The notes beneath the pieces are model-generated. The model was not told where the DNA came from and searched no databases. It saw nothing but the letters and a program-made list of their open reading frames with translations. Below are positions 47,517 through 59,330 of a stretch of DNA of 64,000 nt, one piece after another. How positions within the stretch are numbered: position 1 is the stretch's first letter; each line of letters opens with the position of its first letter. The DNA comes from Perilla frutescens (Eukaryota > Streptophyta > Magnoliopsida > Lamiales > Lamiaceae): NCBI GenBank assembly GCA_026008535.1, contig BRKX01000003.1:64567001-64631000 (forward strand). The letters are read 5' to 3'. The position numbers were made by a program, and so were the translations under genes.

Positions 47517-48284
47517 TGTAACACAAATTCTTGTATTTAATTTGATAAAACACAAAATGTGTACAAATAATATGATTTCGGATCAAAAGTATTTATATGG
47601 ATCCAATCTCTATTTTTTCTCTGATTCTTCTCTTCAAAACTTGATTTTCAAACGGTCTTTGAAATCTTCAGAGTAAATTTGCCTCTTTGATTTTCTCGGA
47701 CTTGTTGTTTGGACTTTGTCTTCGAAGTTTTCGGGGACGATTTGTGTCATCGATCTTCTTTGACTTGGTATTTGGACTTCACAACTTTAATTCGGAGGGC
47801 CGACGCCTTGTTTCCGGATCAAACACCAACTTTGGGTTGAATTTGATGAAGAACGTCTTTGACTGCCTTGCTTATGGATCAAACGTCGTCTTCGGGATGA
47901 ATTTGGTGAAGAACGCATTTGAATGTCACAAGAACGCTTTGAATATCTGAGAGAATTTCACTTATGGAAGTTCTCAAATTCTTGAACTCTTCAAATGACT
48001 TCTGGTGTATTTTTCAACTGATATGGAGACCCCTATTTATAGTTGTAGGGAGAGAGATCTAGAGCTGATGTGTCACTATCTCATTAGCTGTTGGAAATTG
48101 ATATATATTTTTTTAAAAGATATATACTTGTTGCCAAAGACTTTTGATATTTATCATATAATAATATCTTTATTATTTAAATATTTTATGTAATTTTGAA
48201 TTTCATAAGATTCCAAAACTAAATAAATATATATAAAAATCAATAAAAATATTATATATAATATTTAATTTTTTGCTATCTACA
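47517..48284 (-). repeat. 5' LTR of gag-only element
   Basis: TGTAACACAAATTCTTG ... GCTATCTACA, highly similar to the left LTR, with small gaps near the ends. Confidence 0.93.
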
Positions 48285-48599
48285 AGGCTCAACAATTGTT
48301 TTTTTTCCCTGTCATATCTGGTAAATTTGCTCTCTGCTTGGATGTTCACCAGGAAATTTTATTGGTCATACTTGTTGGGATATATTAGCATATTTCAGGC
48401 AATAGTTAATAGATCAAAAGTTGGTTAGAGTTCTTCTATGCTATGTTTTTCATAAAACTACAGAATGTGGAGTCTTGCTTATTTATGCTTATTCAGTAAT
48501 ATCTCACTTATTGTTGCATGTCTGAGTTTGTTCTCGCATCACATATGGTAATGGATTGTGATCTTGTAATATCATCAAATAATAAATGCCTCTATTTTA

Positions 48600-49060
48600 T
48601 TAGCTTCTTTCATATACCTCTCATTCAAAGCCCACCTAATATTGGTTGATTTATGTTGTTTTTAAATTTAGTAATGCTTTTATAATTAATGGAAATGTTA
48701 CTTTCAATTACAATATGTTTTTTCTTTCCCATATTATCTCTAGCAATTTAACCTTTTTTCCTTTCTTTTTTTAAATTTGATTTATTTATGTTAAATATTT
48801 TCCTCAAATCAGACAAACATCAAGTCATCTACTAGTTGGATGCTCAAAATATTTAATTTATTTGGCACGGTTTATACACCATACATTTATGTTGCTTTAA
48901 ACTGTATAATATTTGTTGGTTTATGTTATTTTAAATTTCCGTGATATACTTTAATAACTACTCGTAGTGTTAGTATTATTTACTAAATGTTTTTGTTTCC
49001 TATCATATCATGCAATTTTCACTTTTTTTAATATTAATAATTCGATTTATTAATTAACAA
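48600..49060 (+). repeat. Dispersed/tandem repeat copy C (about 285-bp period)
   Basis: It shares ATCTACTAG...GATGCTCAAAATATTTAATT and CCATACATTTATG blocks with copy B. ATATTTGTTGGTTTATGTT recurs at about the same period. Copies B and C flank the block holding the solo LTR and the gag-only element. Confidence 0.6.
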
Positions 49061-49432
49061 GTTTTGCATTGCATGTAAATAACTAATTCAATTTTATCAC
49101 ATTGCATGCTTATAACATTATGTACATTATTTTTTGTCTGGATGGTCATGTGGTCTTCCCATTCAAATTATTGTATCGTCCACTTTGATTGAGTACCACG
49201 TTCTAACCTGTGATTCTAGTTTGAAGTCATTTCAAGGTCAAATATTTAAAACCATCGAAGAAGGTGTTCAATTTTACAAGTTGTATGTATGTGGTATGAC
49301 AAACGGGATTTTCACCCATTTTTCCGAGCATAATTTCGTCTGTTTAGGATATTCTTGTCTTTATTTCCTTATTTGAGTGTTATTTTTCCTTTGAGTTGTA
49401 AAATAAATGCATTTAACGCATCCGTGTTTGTT
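49061..49432. other. AT-rich intergenic sequence
   Basis: No gene visible. The 80-codon frame at 49134 lacks supporting features. Confidence 0.35.
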
Positions 49433-50560
49433 TTAGGGCGAATCGAGCGGGTTGAGCCTCGAAGGAGCAGTCCAGGCGGGACCCGGTGACAGCGTGGGCG
49501 CGTTTAATCAGAGGCCCCAAAAGCACGTTTCCTGGGGCGGCCCGACTCGACAGGTGTAAGCGCGACCCGAGTGAGGCCCGGCGCGGGATCAGACCTGGCG
49601 CGACCCGGCGTCCAAACAGAGGCCTCGAATGGTCGTATGTTGGCGTGGCCCGAGTGCAGGGTACCTGGCGCGACCAGCTCGGTCGCGCCACCTGAGGCGC
49701 GGCTCGACCAAGAGAAAGGGCGCGAGACCGAGCTCGTGTCGTGCCCCCCAGTCCTATTCCGAATTTTATATTTTTGCCCATTTTCGATTTAATTTTAGTG
49801 GACGGAAAATAGGGTAGTATAAATACAAATCTTTGTTTGAAAATTAGGATATTCATTCCCTTAGCCCCAAAAATAGAAGTTAGAATTGGAAGAGTTTTGT
49901 AAATGGGTTCTTGAAGCTTTGAGAAGATTTTGTAGAAGGCAACTTGAAGTTTTTGAAGTTTATTGATCATCTTTCGGGTTTACTCTTATCTTTGTTTATG
50001 CTATTTCTTTTTTTTGTATATTTTTGCTTCCTTTTTATTTCAAGCATGTGTAGCTAAATTTCTTTAGTTCTAGGGTAATGTGATTTTGGCATTGGGTGTT
50101 GGATTTTTGGGTGAGAAATCATGTTTCTATCTTCTCCTCTACTTCTTATGAATCAAAGTTGTGTTTGCATCTAACTTAAGGTTGGCCACCTTGAGTTTGA
50201 TTTTGTATTAAATTGGCTTTGAGAAGAGCAATTTGGCATGGGTAATTGATTAATGGGTCTAATTTGATATTAAATGAAAATTTGATGTCTAATTGGTTTT
50301 GGTGATTAATCGTGCCTAGTTTGATAAAATTAGGATTTAATCCTAGAGATAGGAAAATTCTTGTTTTCTCAATTATATGCTAGAAGCTCGAGAGAGTACT
50401 AGGATTATCTTTGTATTAATCATGAGTGGATATGACACGATTTTTAACCCCGAAATTTTATGCCTGTGTTAATGTGCATTACCCTAGAACCCTTTATCTA
50501 CTTGTTACCCATTTTATTGTGCTTGTGATTCAATTATTCTTAATTTAGACGGGTGCCTAG
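49433..50560 (+). mobile_element. Probable LTR or leader remnant of a retrotransposon
   Basis: A GC- and CpG-rich block (49433-49750) with repeated GCGCGACC and GGCCC motifs is followed by a TATA-like GTATAAATAC at about 49815 and then a T-rich region with TAGCTAAATTTCTTTAGTTC and CATTACCCTAGAACCC motifs. This order (GC-rich, TATA, leader) is usual for large plant Gypsy LTRs. No paired LTR or TSD was found. Confidence 0.4.
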
Positions 50561-51541
50561 ATGGTCCTCACTCCCCACGTTAAGGCAAAATTCACCCTAG
50601 CCCCATGTAAAGACTATAAAACATATTTTACACATCTTCTCCACACAACTTTTATTATAGTATGATTATATTTAATTATGTGGATTGTGGACAAGTAATT
50701 TTCTATGGCTTTCGAATATTATAAATTTATAAAGCATTATTTGATTCGTTAATATTAACTACCATCTTTATTTAAAAAAGAAAAGGGAAGTATTAAACAT
50801 CATAATTAGTGTGTCAATCCACGTCTATTTTAGTGTTTTAAAATTTTGAAATAATATAAAACCAATCTTATATAAAAATGTAATTTATTATTCCAAAGTT
50901 TCGTAAATGAAATGATATACCAGTTATGAACTTGAAGTCTGAAGGTGTCCACTCGAATTTACAGCGTGGTTCAGTAATACTGTATCTGTATAAAATATAT
51001 AATAATTCCCAGAAACTTTCCCCATGGAAGAATCGCTCATTAATTATTATCGGTCATAAATGATTCCGTTGAATTATTGAATAATCAATAAATATGTGAA
51101 AAGGGGAGAAACTACATTACGGCGTACGTTAGCACAAAGTCGGCACGCATGATTAAGGTAAATAATTCGTTATGTTTAGAAATAATAATGCGCCACTTAA
51201 TTTACACTTATCGGTCAATCCAATTTAAAGTTTAAAGTTTAAACGGACCCCAAATAATTTAAATCCTTTTAATTATGTCTTTTTTGTTTGCCAGCTTTAA
51301 TTATGTCTAATTGCTCTAGAAAATCATGGAATCTCTTTTCTTAACATTCTAAGAAAAAACAAAATTAAAGGTTCATTTCGTTGATACGCCGATCCCATTA
51401 TCATTAATCTATAGACCAAACGAAAAACTCCACAAACATTCCCTTAAACTCTCCCTTTCTTCAAGAAAACTGCTCAATCCCATGTAGTAGTAGTATATTA
51501 TATACATTTATATACACAGAGAGTGAGGGGGAGGGAGAGGG
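50561..51541. other. Intergenic sequence and promoter of the PAN-like gene
   Basis: No gene visible. A TATATTATATACATTTATATAC stretch near 51490-51515 lies 65-90 bp before the predicted start and may hold the promoter TATA element. CT-rich sequence precedes it. Confidence 0.35.
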
Positions 51542-51556
51542 ATGGAGCAGAAGTAG
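51542..51556 (+). promoter_or_regulatory. Four-codon upstream ORF (MEQK)
   Basis: ATG GAG CAG AAG TAG lies 24 nt before the predicted start of the next gene, in the likely 5' leader. Confidence 0.4.
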
Positions 51557-51579
51557 CACAAGTGAGGGAGTGGTGGGAG

Positions 51580-54505
51580 ATGGCGAGAGGAGAGTGGGGG
51601 ATGAGTGGGAGGTGTTCTTACAAGAAGGCAACTCTCACTGTGTGTTGCATCAACGTTGTAGTTGCTGTCTATGTGCTCCGCTCTCTTTACGCTTCTCTTT
51701 ACATTTACCCCTTCGGTTACACTCAGACCAGTAAGAATTATGTTCAACTTTTGATTTTTAATTATGAGATTCCTCGCTTGCCCTTTTGTTACTTATGCAT
51801 AATCTTGAACAACAGTTGATGAATCTCGTATGCTTTTAGGGATATCTTTTTGTTGTGTGTAAATTAAGGGTCTTGAAATTTTTAGTGATACTGTTAGCTC
51901 CCACTTTGTTGATCATTTGTCTCTGACTTGTATGCAAGCTTGGTTGTTTCATAAGAAAACAAATGTCTGTTCTTGGCTTTCTTGATTTAATGTTTAATTT
52001 TAATCTCAAGCTTGAATTGTTAAAAATTGATTGATGCTATGAGTGTGGCTTTTTATGAGCTGCCTTTTGATTTGGGTGAAGAGTCCCCTTCTCCCTTGGT
52101 TGCTTTTTGAGTTTATTTTGGCTACTAAAATAGGTTTGGAATGAACATGTATTCTGTTCTTGCAGCTTTTAAGTACACCTTAGATCAGATTAGGAAAATG
52201 GAAGAGTCCAATCAAATACGAAAAGCAGCAGAACCTACAGAACTTATTAAGCTGGTGAGATGGCTAATCCTATGAATTTTGGTGGGTTACCATGAATTTG
52301 AATTGCATTTGTGACTGTGAATATCTTTTTCTTTTCTTTTTTTCTTTTTTTCTTTGAAGGTGATGCAACTTAAGAAAAAAGTTATGAGGGAAGAAAGAGT
52401 GGAGCTGCCGAAGCATTTGAGACAAAAGCTAATAGATGATATCCGCTATAGATTAAGAAGCTTGGATGCTACTGCTAATGCAACAGATCAACATGGTTGG
52501 TACAATATACCGTTGATCTCACATTGATAATTTTTTTGACATTTGTTATTGATTTGTGACGTATGATATTAAAGCATCATGTATATATATATATATTTAT
52601 AATTTTATTTTCCATTTGTGTTCTTTTTCATGCCTGGATTCACCAATGAGAGATTAGTTCCTTGAAAGTTTTCTGCAAATACTGATGTTGAAAAATATGC
52701 CTTTAGTATTGAGGAATGGATGATCAGTAGTAGTGATTTTGGGAGGGTGTAGGTGTACTACTACTAGCTGAGGGATGGTGGAGACGGTGGATTAGGCTGT
52801 CGTGAGGTTCCTTTCTTCTTTTGGTTGGAGACAGCAAATGGGAGGAAAAGCCCATTCTTTTATAGTACATGATTCCTCTTTGTTTTGCTTTGAAGTTGGA
52901 AGAAACCTTCTCCTCTTCATGATATTTGGTGAGTTTTGTAGTTAACTCCCTTAGGTATGGGATTCATTCCTTCCAAGATCCACAACCCCCACGAGATAAC
53001 AAACACACTTTAAATGCTGGCAGAATTTTACGATTGTGTTGGCAGTTATTATGGGCTCCTCGTGAGTAATTAGTTAACTAAAACTCAAGCACTGTGGAAC
53101 CAAGGCTACATATTTTTTTTTCTTTTTAATAGTCTCATTATATATATGCATGTTATGTCATAACATAAGTCTTTTTTTTTTCCTACAATTATGTGTCTGA
53201 AAAAGCTATAGGAAAGTAGAACTTGGCAACTTGCTTTATAATTTTCTCATAATGAATTCCAGACCGGAACTTCTTCATATAATATCATATTTGGTTACTG
53301 ATGCATTTTCAGTATATAACTGGCTCTCTTCTTTCTCGGAGAAGTTTCTGCTCTTGATGGGGGGAAAGTAGATAGAGCAGGCTCACCTTCTTGACAGGAT
53401 AATATTCGGCCTACTTCTGCTTTTAACCCTGTGTATATTAACTCAAATGAAAGGATTTAAATGTGAATGATTATTAGGTTATATTCTCAGTACAATATTT
53501 AACGTAATGGTGCTGAATGATTTGATGTAACATGAAAATATTCAAAGGAGCCAAACAAGTTTAACATGTTATGTGATCTTGATCAGAGGCTGTTGGAGCC
53601 TGGCGTAAAGAGAAGCTAGAAGAAGCTAGGAAACTTAGTCGTGGTGAAACATTAGATTCAACAATCTTGCCAGAGGAAGCTGGTATGATCAGTCTTCACT
53701 GGATTATGCAATCAACTTTTTATGTTATTAGACTAGGTATAACCTCTGCTCACCTTGATTTTTAGCAGGTATCGTTGAGAGAGCCTTGAATTCTGATTGG
53801 ATTGAGTTGGCTGAAGAGATAGGTCTCTGGATCCCGATTTCAATAATTAACTGGGAACACGATGATAAACCTGAGGGGGAAGAGGAGTTTGGTATTTTTT
53901 TTGTCTATAATTCTTTTAAATGATTGTAAACGAAGAGTTTCTGGTCTTGGATATTGAAATGCATTGTATCATTCGCTAAGATTCATTCCCGATTTTCAGA
54001 AAAAGAGATCTTACCGGGGAGACAGCTACCTCCTGAATGTAATGCCGAACTTCATACTGATTATGGTGGTGCTGCCCTCAGATGGGGCCTTACCCACCAT
54101 AAAGAATCAGCCTACGATTGTTGTATGGCATGTTTGGATCAGGCGAAACGTGCCAAACCCGGTCAAAGGAAATGCAATATATGGGTTTACTGTCCATCCG
54201 AGACTGGATGCTACTCTCCTGATATCTATAAGCATAAATATCAGGAATGCTGGCTAAAACATGTAAGTTTGCTATTTCATAGTTATTCATATCTTGAAAA
54301 TGAAGGAAAATGGCTTTTCTTCAAGAAACGTGGTTAGTTCACCTTGACAAAATGCCTCCCATCCTAACCTTTTTTCCTGCACCATTCTCTGCAGTCGGAG
54401 ACACCGCAGTTGAATTTCAAGGACACGTATTCTGAGGCTTATCGAGATGCACATCCACGAGCACCAGTTGTTGTCCCGTGGGTATCTGGAGTAGTCAGCG
54501 CATAA
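51580..54505 (+). CDS. Type II membrane protein with cysteine-rich PAN/Apple-like domain
   Basis: Seven exons, 51580-51730, 52166-52254, 52360-52495, 53587-53682, 53769-53891, 54000-54262 and 54395-54505, have GT-AG borders and consistent phases and encode 322 residues. After MARGEWGMSGRCSYKKA a single membrane segment follows (TLTVCCINVVVAVYVLRSLY, residues about 19-38). Then comes a charged, probably helical part (DQIRKMEESNQIRKAAEPTE, MQLKKKVMREERVELPKHLR). Exon 6 encodes a region with about ten cysteines (ECNAELH, YDCCMACLD, RKCNIWVYC, TGCYS, QECWLKH), a pattern like PAN/Apple domains. The end YSEAYRDAHPRAP, VVPWVSGVV is a plant-conserved tail from memory. Function unknown; probably a secretory-pathway membrane protein with a lumenal cysteine-rich domain. 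ATG 51601 (MSGRCSY) is an alternative start. Confidence 0.82.
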
Positions 54506-55349
54506 ATTCATCATCACCTTGCTCCACAAACGAGGTCCTCATCTCATGGAAGTTGCAAAACTGAGCTGAATCGTGGGGTTTTACAAGTAGCATTCACTTA
54601 TCCATGCACAGCACTTGCAATCTTTGTCACTCATCTCCTCTTTTGGTTTGTGGAAGCTTCAGCTCTTGATTCCTCTCTGTATTAACCACCCAAATTAGTT
54701 AGTTTTTTGTGTTGTTGGCTTCAAATTGGGAAACTCCAATTTCATATTTTGATTTTTTTTTTAAAACTAATGGATGTAGTGTGAAATTCGTTGTATTATT
54801 ATTCAGAAGGTGTATATGTTGTTTTTTTTATTAGTATTTTAATTTTTTTTTGTGTTTGTTGTTTAAATTTATTCTGGATTTAAATTTTATTAAATGGAAA
54901 TGTTGAAACACAAAATTAAATTAGTTAAAAATTACACCAACAATAAAAACTAAATTAAAGTACTTAAATATATTTGTTCCTAAAACAATTCAAATAAATT
55001 TGTTTCACTAATTACTATGAAATGTTGAATTTAATTTTACATTGATAGATCTCCATTAATTTTAGCAATTATAAAATAATAATCATAAAAGAAATAAATG
55101 GAATATTTTCTCTTTTGATGTAGAAATATAATTTAGACGGTTGAAAATGGAATGCAGATTTTAATGTACTTTAGTGATACTAATATTGTATTCATTAAGT
55201 TTAACTAAGGAAATTATTTCGATTAGGATCACAAAAACTTGCGTCGCACGTGTCTCCAAATTCGGATTCTGGTGACACGTTAGTATTTTTGATAGTTTGA
55301 ATATAGGTAGTATTGATTTTTATTTTTTATTTTTTTTTTAAGTTGAGGA
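54506..55349. other. 3' untranslated and intergenic sequence
   Basis: The first 250 bp is likely 3' UTR of the PAN-like gene; the rest is AT-rich without a gene. Confidence 0.4.
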
Positions 55350-55575
55350 TGGGAGCATGATGTGAAACAAGACCCCCAATATTTTAAATTTCTTACCGTT
55401 TTTCCTATTTTGTTTGGAGTCTTTTTCCTATTATGTCTAGGACTCCTTATTATGATAGGAATTAGTTTGGTAGGTGATCTTATTTAAAGCTTGTTATTTG
55501 ACTATTTTTAGTTATCATTAATATATTTTGAGTAGTGATTTTCAGTCAGAATCTTTTATTATTTTTAATAATTAA
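55350..55575 (+). mobile_element. Possible degenerate LTR remnant
   Basis: TTTTCCTATTATGTCTAGGA, CTCCTTATTATGATAGGAAT, a TATA-like TATTTAAAGC, and TTTTCAGTCAGAATC resemble short plant Copia-type LTRs from memory. No TSD or partner LTR was found. Confidence 0.3.
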
Positions 55576-56683
55576 TTAATTTAATTAATAAAATATTAAT
55601 TATTCAATAAATTTACATTGATGCCCTCCATAATAACTAGGGCAACTCTATATGCGCTTCAATTCAGAAGAAATCAAAGATGGAAAAAAATAAAGAAATG
55701 AAGAAAAGAAAGAAGATGAAGTTGTGCCCCTTTCTTCCGATCCGCTTCTGGAGTGATTTTAATAATTAATTACAAATCACTAATTTCATGACAGAAGGAT
55801 AATATAGTAAAAACATAACATTTAATAATTAACATAATTAATTTATTAATAATATAGTTTTATTAATCATTAAAAAATTAGATTCTCGCTAGCCAGAATC
55901 TGGCTGGCTATCATTATTCATATATTTTAAAGTTCATAAATAAAAAAATTGGGGGATAATTGAAAGTTTTTCACGTGCTCGACCCGAATAGCGAATGAAG
56001 CCAGGGCATTAATAGAGTTCTAATTCCAAATTGAAGACTTGTTGCTTGTTCGCAATACCCTGCACGTGAGTTGTCACATTTATTATGTCAATGTTTTATG
56101 TAATTAGATGTCCAAATAAATATTTGATTACGTACGCATAAATAAAAAGTGTTAATGAAAATAAATAAGTTCTGGATAAATTTCAGCATTAATAATTGAG
56201 TTTTGCTCAAAAATAAAATAAAATAATTGAGTTTGGTGTAGACTCGGGTTCGGGTAGGGTAACATGATTTTATTTTAAAAATAGGGTTGAACACGGATTT
56301 TAGTAAATTAACAAAGGTATAATTATTTGATGACGGTAGTATTTGTTAATTTCATATATCCACAAATATAGTTTCTTTATCCTCTCTCACATAACTCTTT
56401 CGATATCATATATATCGTTTACTTGTCAAAAATAAAATATAGTTAATTTTAAAGAGTAGTAAGTTGATTTTTTCTTGTAAGCGTGGACTATATAATTTTA
56501 TAATTGATTAAAAGGAATGATGATGAAATTATGAGCTTCTGCAATGTTTCTCTCTCCAAATGATTAAGAGTTATCGTCAACTGATAATGAAAGCTTCTCC
56601 TTCACGAGCAGGTAAACTATTTTATTTTTTTTGGCTGAAAAGTGAAAACAAACACGCAGCTATAACATGAATATATACATATA

Positions 56684-56723
<40 letters not shown>

Positions 56724-56789
56724 ATATATAAGTAAAACACAAACACACATCTCGAAATCTAGTCTTTACAGATTCTGCTCAGTGACATC
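55576..56789. other. AT-rich intergenic sequence with ATT microsatellite
   Basis: No gene visible. An ATT microsatellite lies at 56684-56721. A small palindrome (TAGCCAGAATCTGGCTGGCTA) lies near 55890-55910. Confidence 0.4.
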
Positions 56790-57971
56790 CTCAATTTAAT
56801 CACCGAACTTCAAGGCCCGTGAAATCAGAGAGAGAGAGAGAGAATATTAAGTATAGAGTTTGTGATGAAATTTTCTGTGAAGGTTCGTTTTTTACACTCT
56901 TTTAGGTTGAGCCCATGTTTGTTCTTTATCTTTCTACTATTCTTGCAAACTTGCTGTTTATTTCTATTTGAGTTTTTTTTTTTTTTTTTTTTTTTCTGGG
57001 AATATTATTGTTAGATTAATCATCTTGAAATTATACTGTTTGTTTGCTGGGGTTTAAGAATTTTGGTGGTTGAATGCCCTTTCCATTCATAAAGTGAGAA
57101 AAAATTGTATGTTGATAAACCTTATAGGGTACAGCAGTTGTATTTATCTTCTTGGTGAAATATTTTGTGGTTGAGCTATTTCTGATTATTAGCTGCCTAT
57201 TTGTGTATTTCATTGTTGCCCATTTTGATATCTTGGTATCCTAGATTCAACTAATAGGATTTGGAATTATTTCACAAATTTTCTGGTATTGTTTTTCATC
57301 TCCGATTACTCGATAATTTGAAGTTTAAACAGATCCAAATTCCACTATTGGTGGGAAAATCATAGTGATTGACTTGTCTTAATGTTGATGAGCCACTCTG
57401 CAAATGCATTGTCCATTTCCTGCCTAAGGAAAAATGTTTTGAAATTCAATCTGATCTTGAAAAGGTGGTGCACTTGTGAGATATCCATGTGACTGTAAGG
57501 AGGCTTTGTGATCGAAGAGGCGGAGGGCTTCTCGTATGCGTTTTTCTCACATTCTTTTGTTGTTTTCGTTCTGAAGTTCTTAGATATTGGAATGGAGTTT
57601 ACTCCTAGATAAGCCAACTATTAGAAGTTTATGATTGATATTGCTTTACAGATAAATCATTGACATTGCTTGGTATATTTGGTTGCTCTTATTTGACAGA
57701 TAAGTAAGGTTAAAATAGAGCTAACTGCAATATATAGATGGGAACAAGTGTGGTATATGGTGATTTATGCAAAATTACTGAAAGAACTACATTTGAGTCT
57801 TCTAGTTTGTTAAATTGAGCATTTGCTGCACTCTTTAACACATTGATCCCTAGCCGTTGAAAAACTGATTTTTATTGAGAATGGAACTCTGCAGGTGAGG
57901 AGTAATCGAGCTCTTGATTCTTTTCAGGCGAGGAGTTTTCACAATTAAGAGCATCAGTTTTGTTGTATAAG

Positions 57972-58370
57972 ATGAGTTGCGGAGAGGAAAAGCATCCGTG
58001 GAGTGTGTTTGACGGTGTTAAGGCCATATCCATTGCTCCTGAGCCACTTATGGCTGAGATTAATTCTGCCATTGCTGCTCTTGAGTATGCTCGTGCTGCG
58101 GCCTTCTCACAATCTCCAGATCCTGCTATGATGTCCAAAAATGCAAATAAAAAATCGGCTTCTTATTATGATTCTCAGATCGCTGATGAAGCTTACAAAG
58201 CGGGATTGGCATCCATGACTGTAGGGAGGGTCGATGAGGCTGTCATCTCATTAAACATTGCTCTCTCCAAGTGCCCACCTGAAAAGACTTCTGCTGTTTC
58301 TAAGATTCAGTCTCTGATTTCTCTCACATCCCAACCGGGCAAGAAGTCTTCTAATCGATTCAATTCATAA
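57972..58370 (+). CDS. Small TPR-like plant protein of unknown function
   Basis: One coding exon of 132 codons starts MSCGEEKHPWSVFDGVKAIS. The first ATG after a good acceptor (CTCTGCAG at about 57896) is used, so the 5' UTR probably has an intron from a donor near 56880 (GTGAAGGTTCG). The C-terminal half (ADEAYKAGLASMTVGRVDEA, VISLNIALSKCPPEKTSAV) has the helix pattern and A/G spacing of a tetratricopeptide repeat, preceded by another helical stretch (LMAEINSAIAALEYARAAA). It looks like a small conserved adaptor-type protein, but I do not recognise a named family. No damage is seen. Confidence 0.65.
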   Translation: MSCGEEKHPWSVFDGVKAISIAPEPLMAEINSAIAALEYARAAAFSQSPDPAMMSKNANKKSASYYDSQIADEAYKAGLASMTVGRVDEAVISLNIALSKCPPEKTSAVSKIQSLISLTSQPGKKSSNRFNS

Positions 58371-59330
58371 CAATGCACCCTTTGATATGTTGTTAGTAAT
58401 GCATATTTTGCCATACTTCCACATGTACCATATATTTAACTTTCATAAAAAAAAGTCATTCTCTTACAACTTTTGTCTGACATTTGGTTAACCTAATAAC
58501 GAGGACAAAGCACATGGATGACACAACACAACTCCCGAAATCTAATCTATAGTCTATACATTAGGCAGGATCTGTCATATTTTGCCTCACAGATTGAATT
58601 GCTGCACCTTGTCTTGGTGGAGAGTAATCGAGTAATGGAAATTTTCTGCTTGCTTGCTTCTTGATTGGAGCAATGTTCGATTCCTGAGGCAGCTTTGCAT
58701 GGATTCTGTGTAAAATGGTATTTCCTTATTCTCTCCAGTTACTGTTGTGAAAATGATTATGTTAAATGTTATTGCTTTCGTGTATTTTCCAATCAGTTAC
58801 ATTCTTATTTGAAAGTAGATATAGCTCATTAGGAGATGATCGTGTTGCAGAACTTGATTGGAGTCGTTGATATAGTTAAATTCTTACAACTTCATGGATG
58901 CCGGCATATACTGCTTAGATATACAGTAGCAGCAGCCAGCAGTTTTATCATTTTAAGACTGATATTTTGCAAATTTTGAGAGGTAACATGTAGATACCAT
59001 TTGCGTGCAGCTTTCATGAAAAGAAAACCTCGTATTCTTTTCCACTTATACGTGCCTTAAAAACTCAAATAATACTCAGATTAAGCGTCTCTGATAAACA
59101 GTCTTTGTTAAGAATGTAAAGGAAATGTTTTGGTAAAATAGTAATGCATCAGATATCTGGTAAACTTGTCTATCTGCTTTTTTAACTTTGGCTTCACCCC
59201 AAAGACTGAAGTCTGTGAAAAATGGAATACGGTGAGGGGCCACTGTCATTGAAAAGACATCAAAATTACAAAATACACACACATAAATCTTCATCTACAA
59301 ACAATCAATACATCCATTCATTTCTTTCCC
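58371..59330. other. 3' untranslated and intergenic sequence
   Basis: No exon or RNA gene is recognised between the TPR-like gene and the next plus-strand gene. The right end should hold the latter's promoter. Confidence 0.4.

Larger units (their letters stand above)
43711..48284 (-). mobile_element. Gag-only LTR retroelement (TR-GAG-like), interrupted by hAT-D
   Basis: LTRs of 773 and 768 bp (43711-44483 and 47517-48284) are flanked by the perfect duplication AGGCT (43706-43710 and 48285-48289). On the minus strand the order is 5' LTR, primer site, gag, tandem repeats, purine tract, 3' LTR. There is no protease, polymerase or integrase. Without the 1.25-kb hAT insertion it would be 3.3 kb. 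This matches the plant class that carries gag alone and must borrow pol functions from other elements. Confidence 0.9.

Noticed and set aside
49413..49970. 185-codon minus-strand frame with Arg/Ala/Pro-rich sequence.
   Set aside because: Product of the GC-rich block in which several frames are open at once; no domain pattern.
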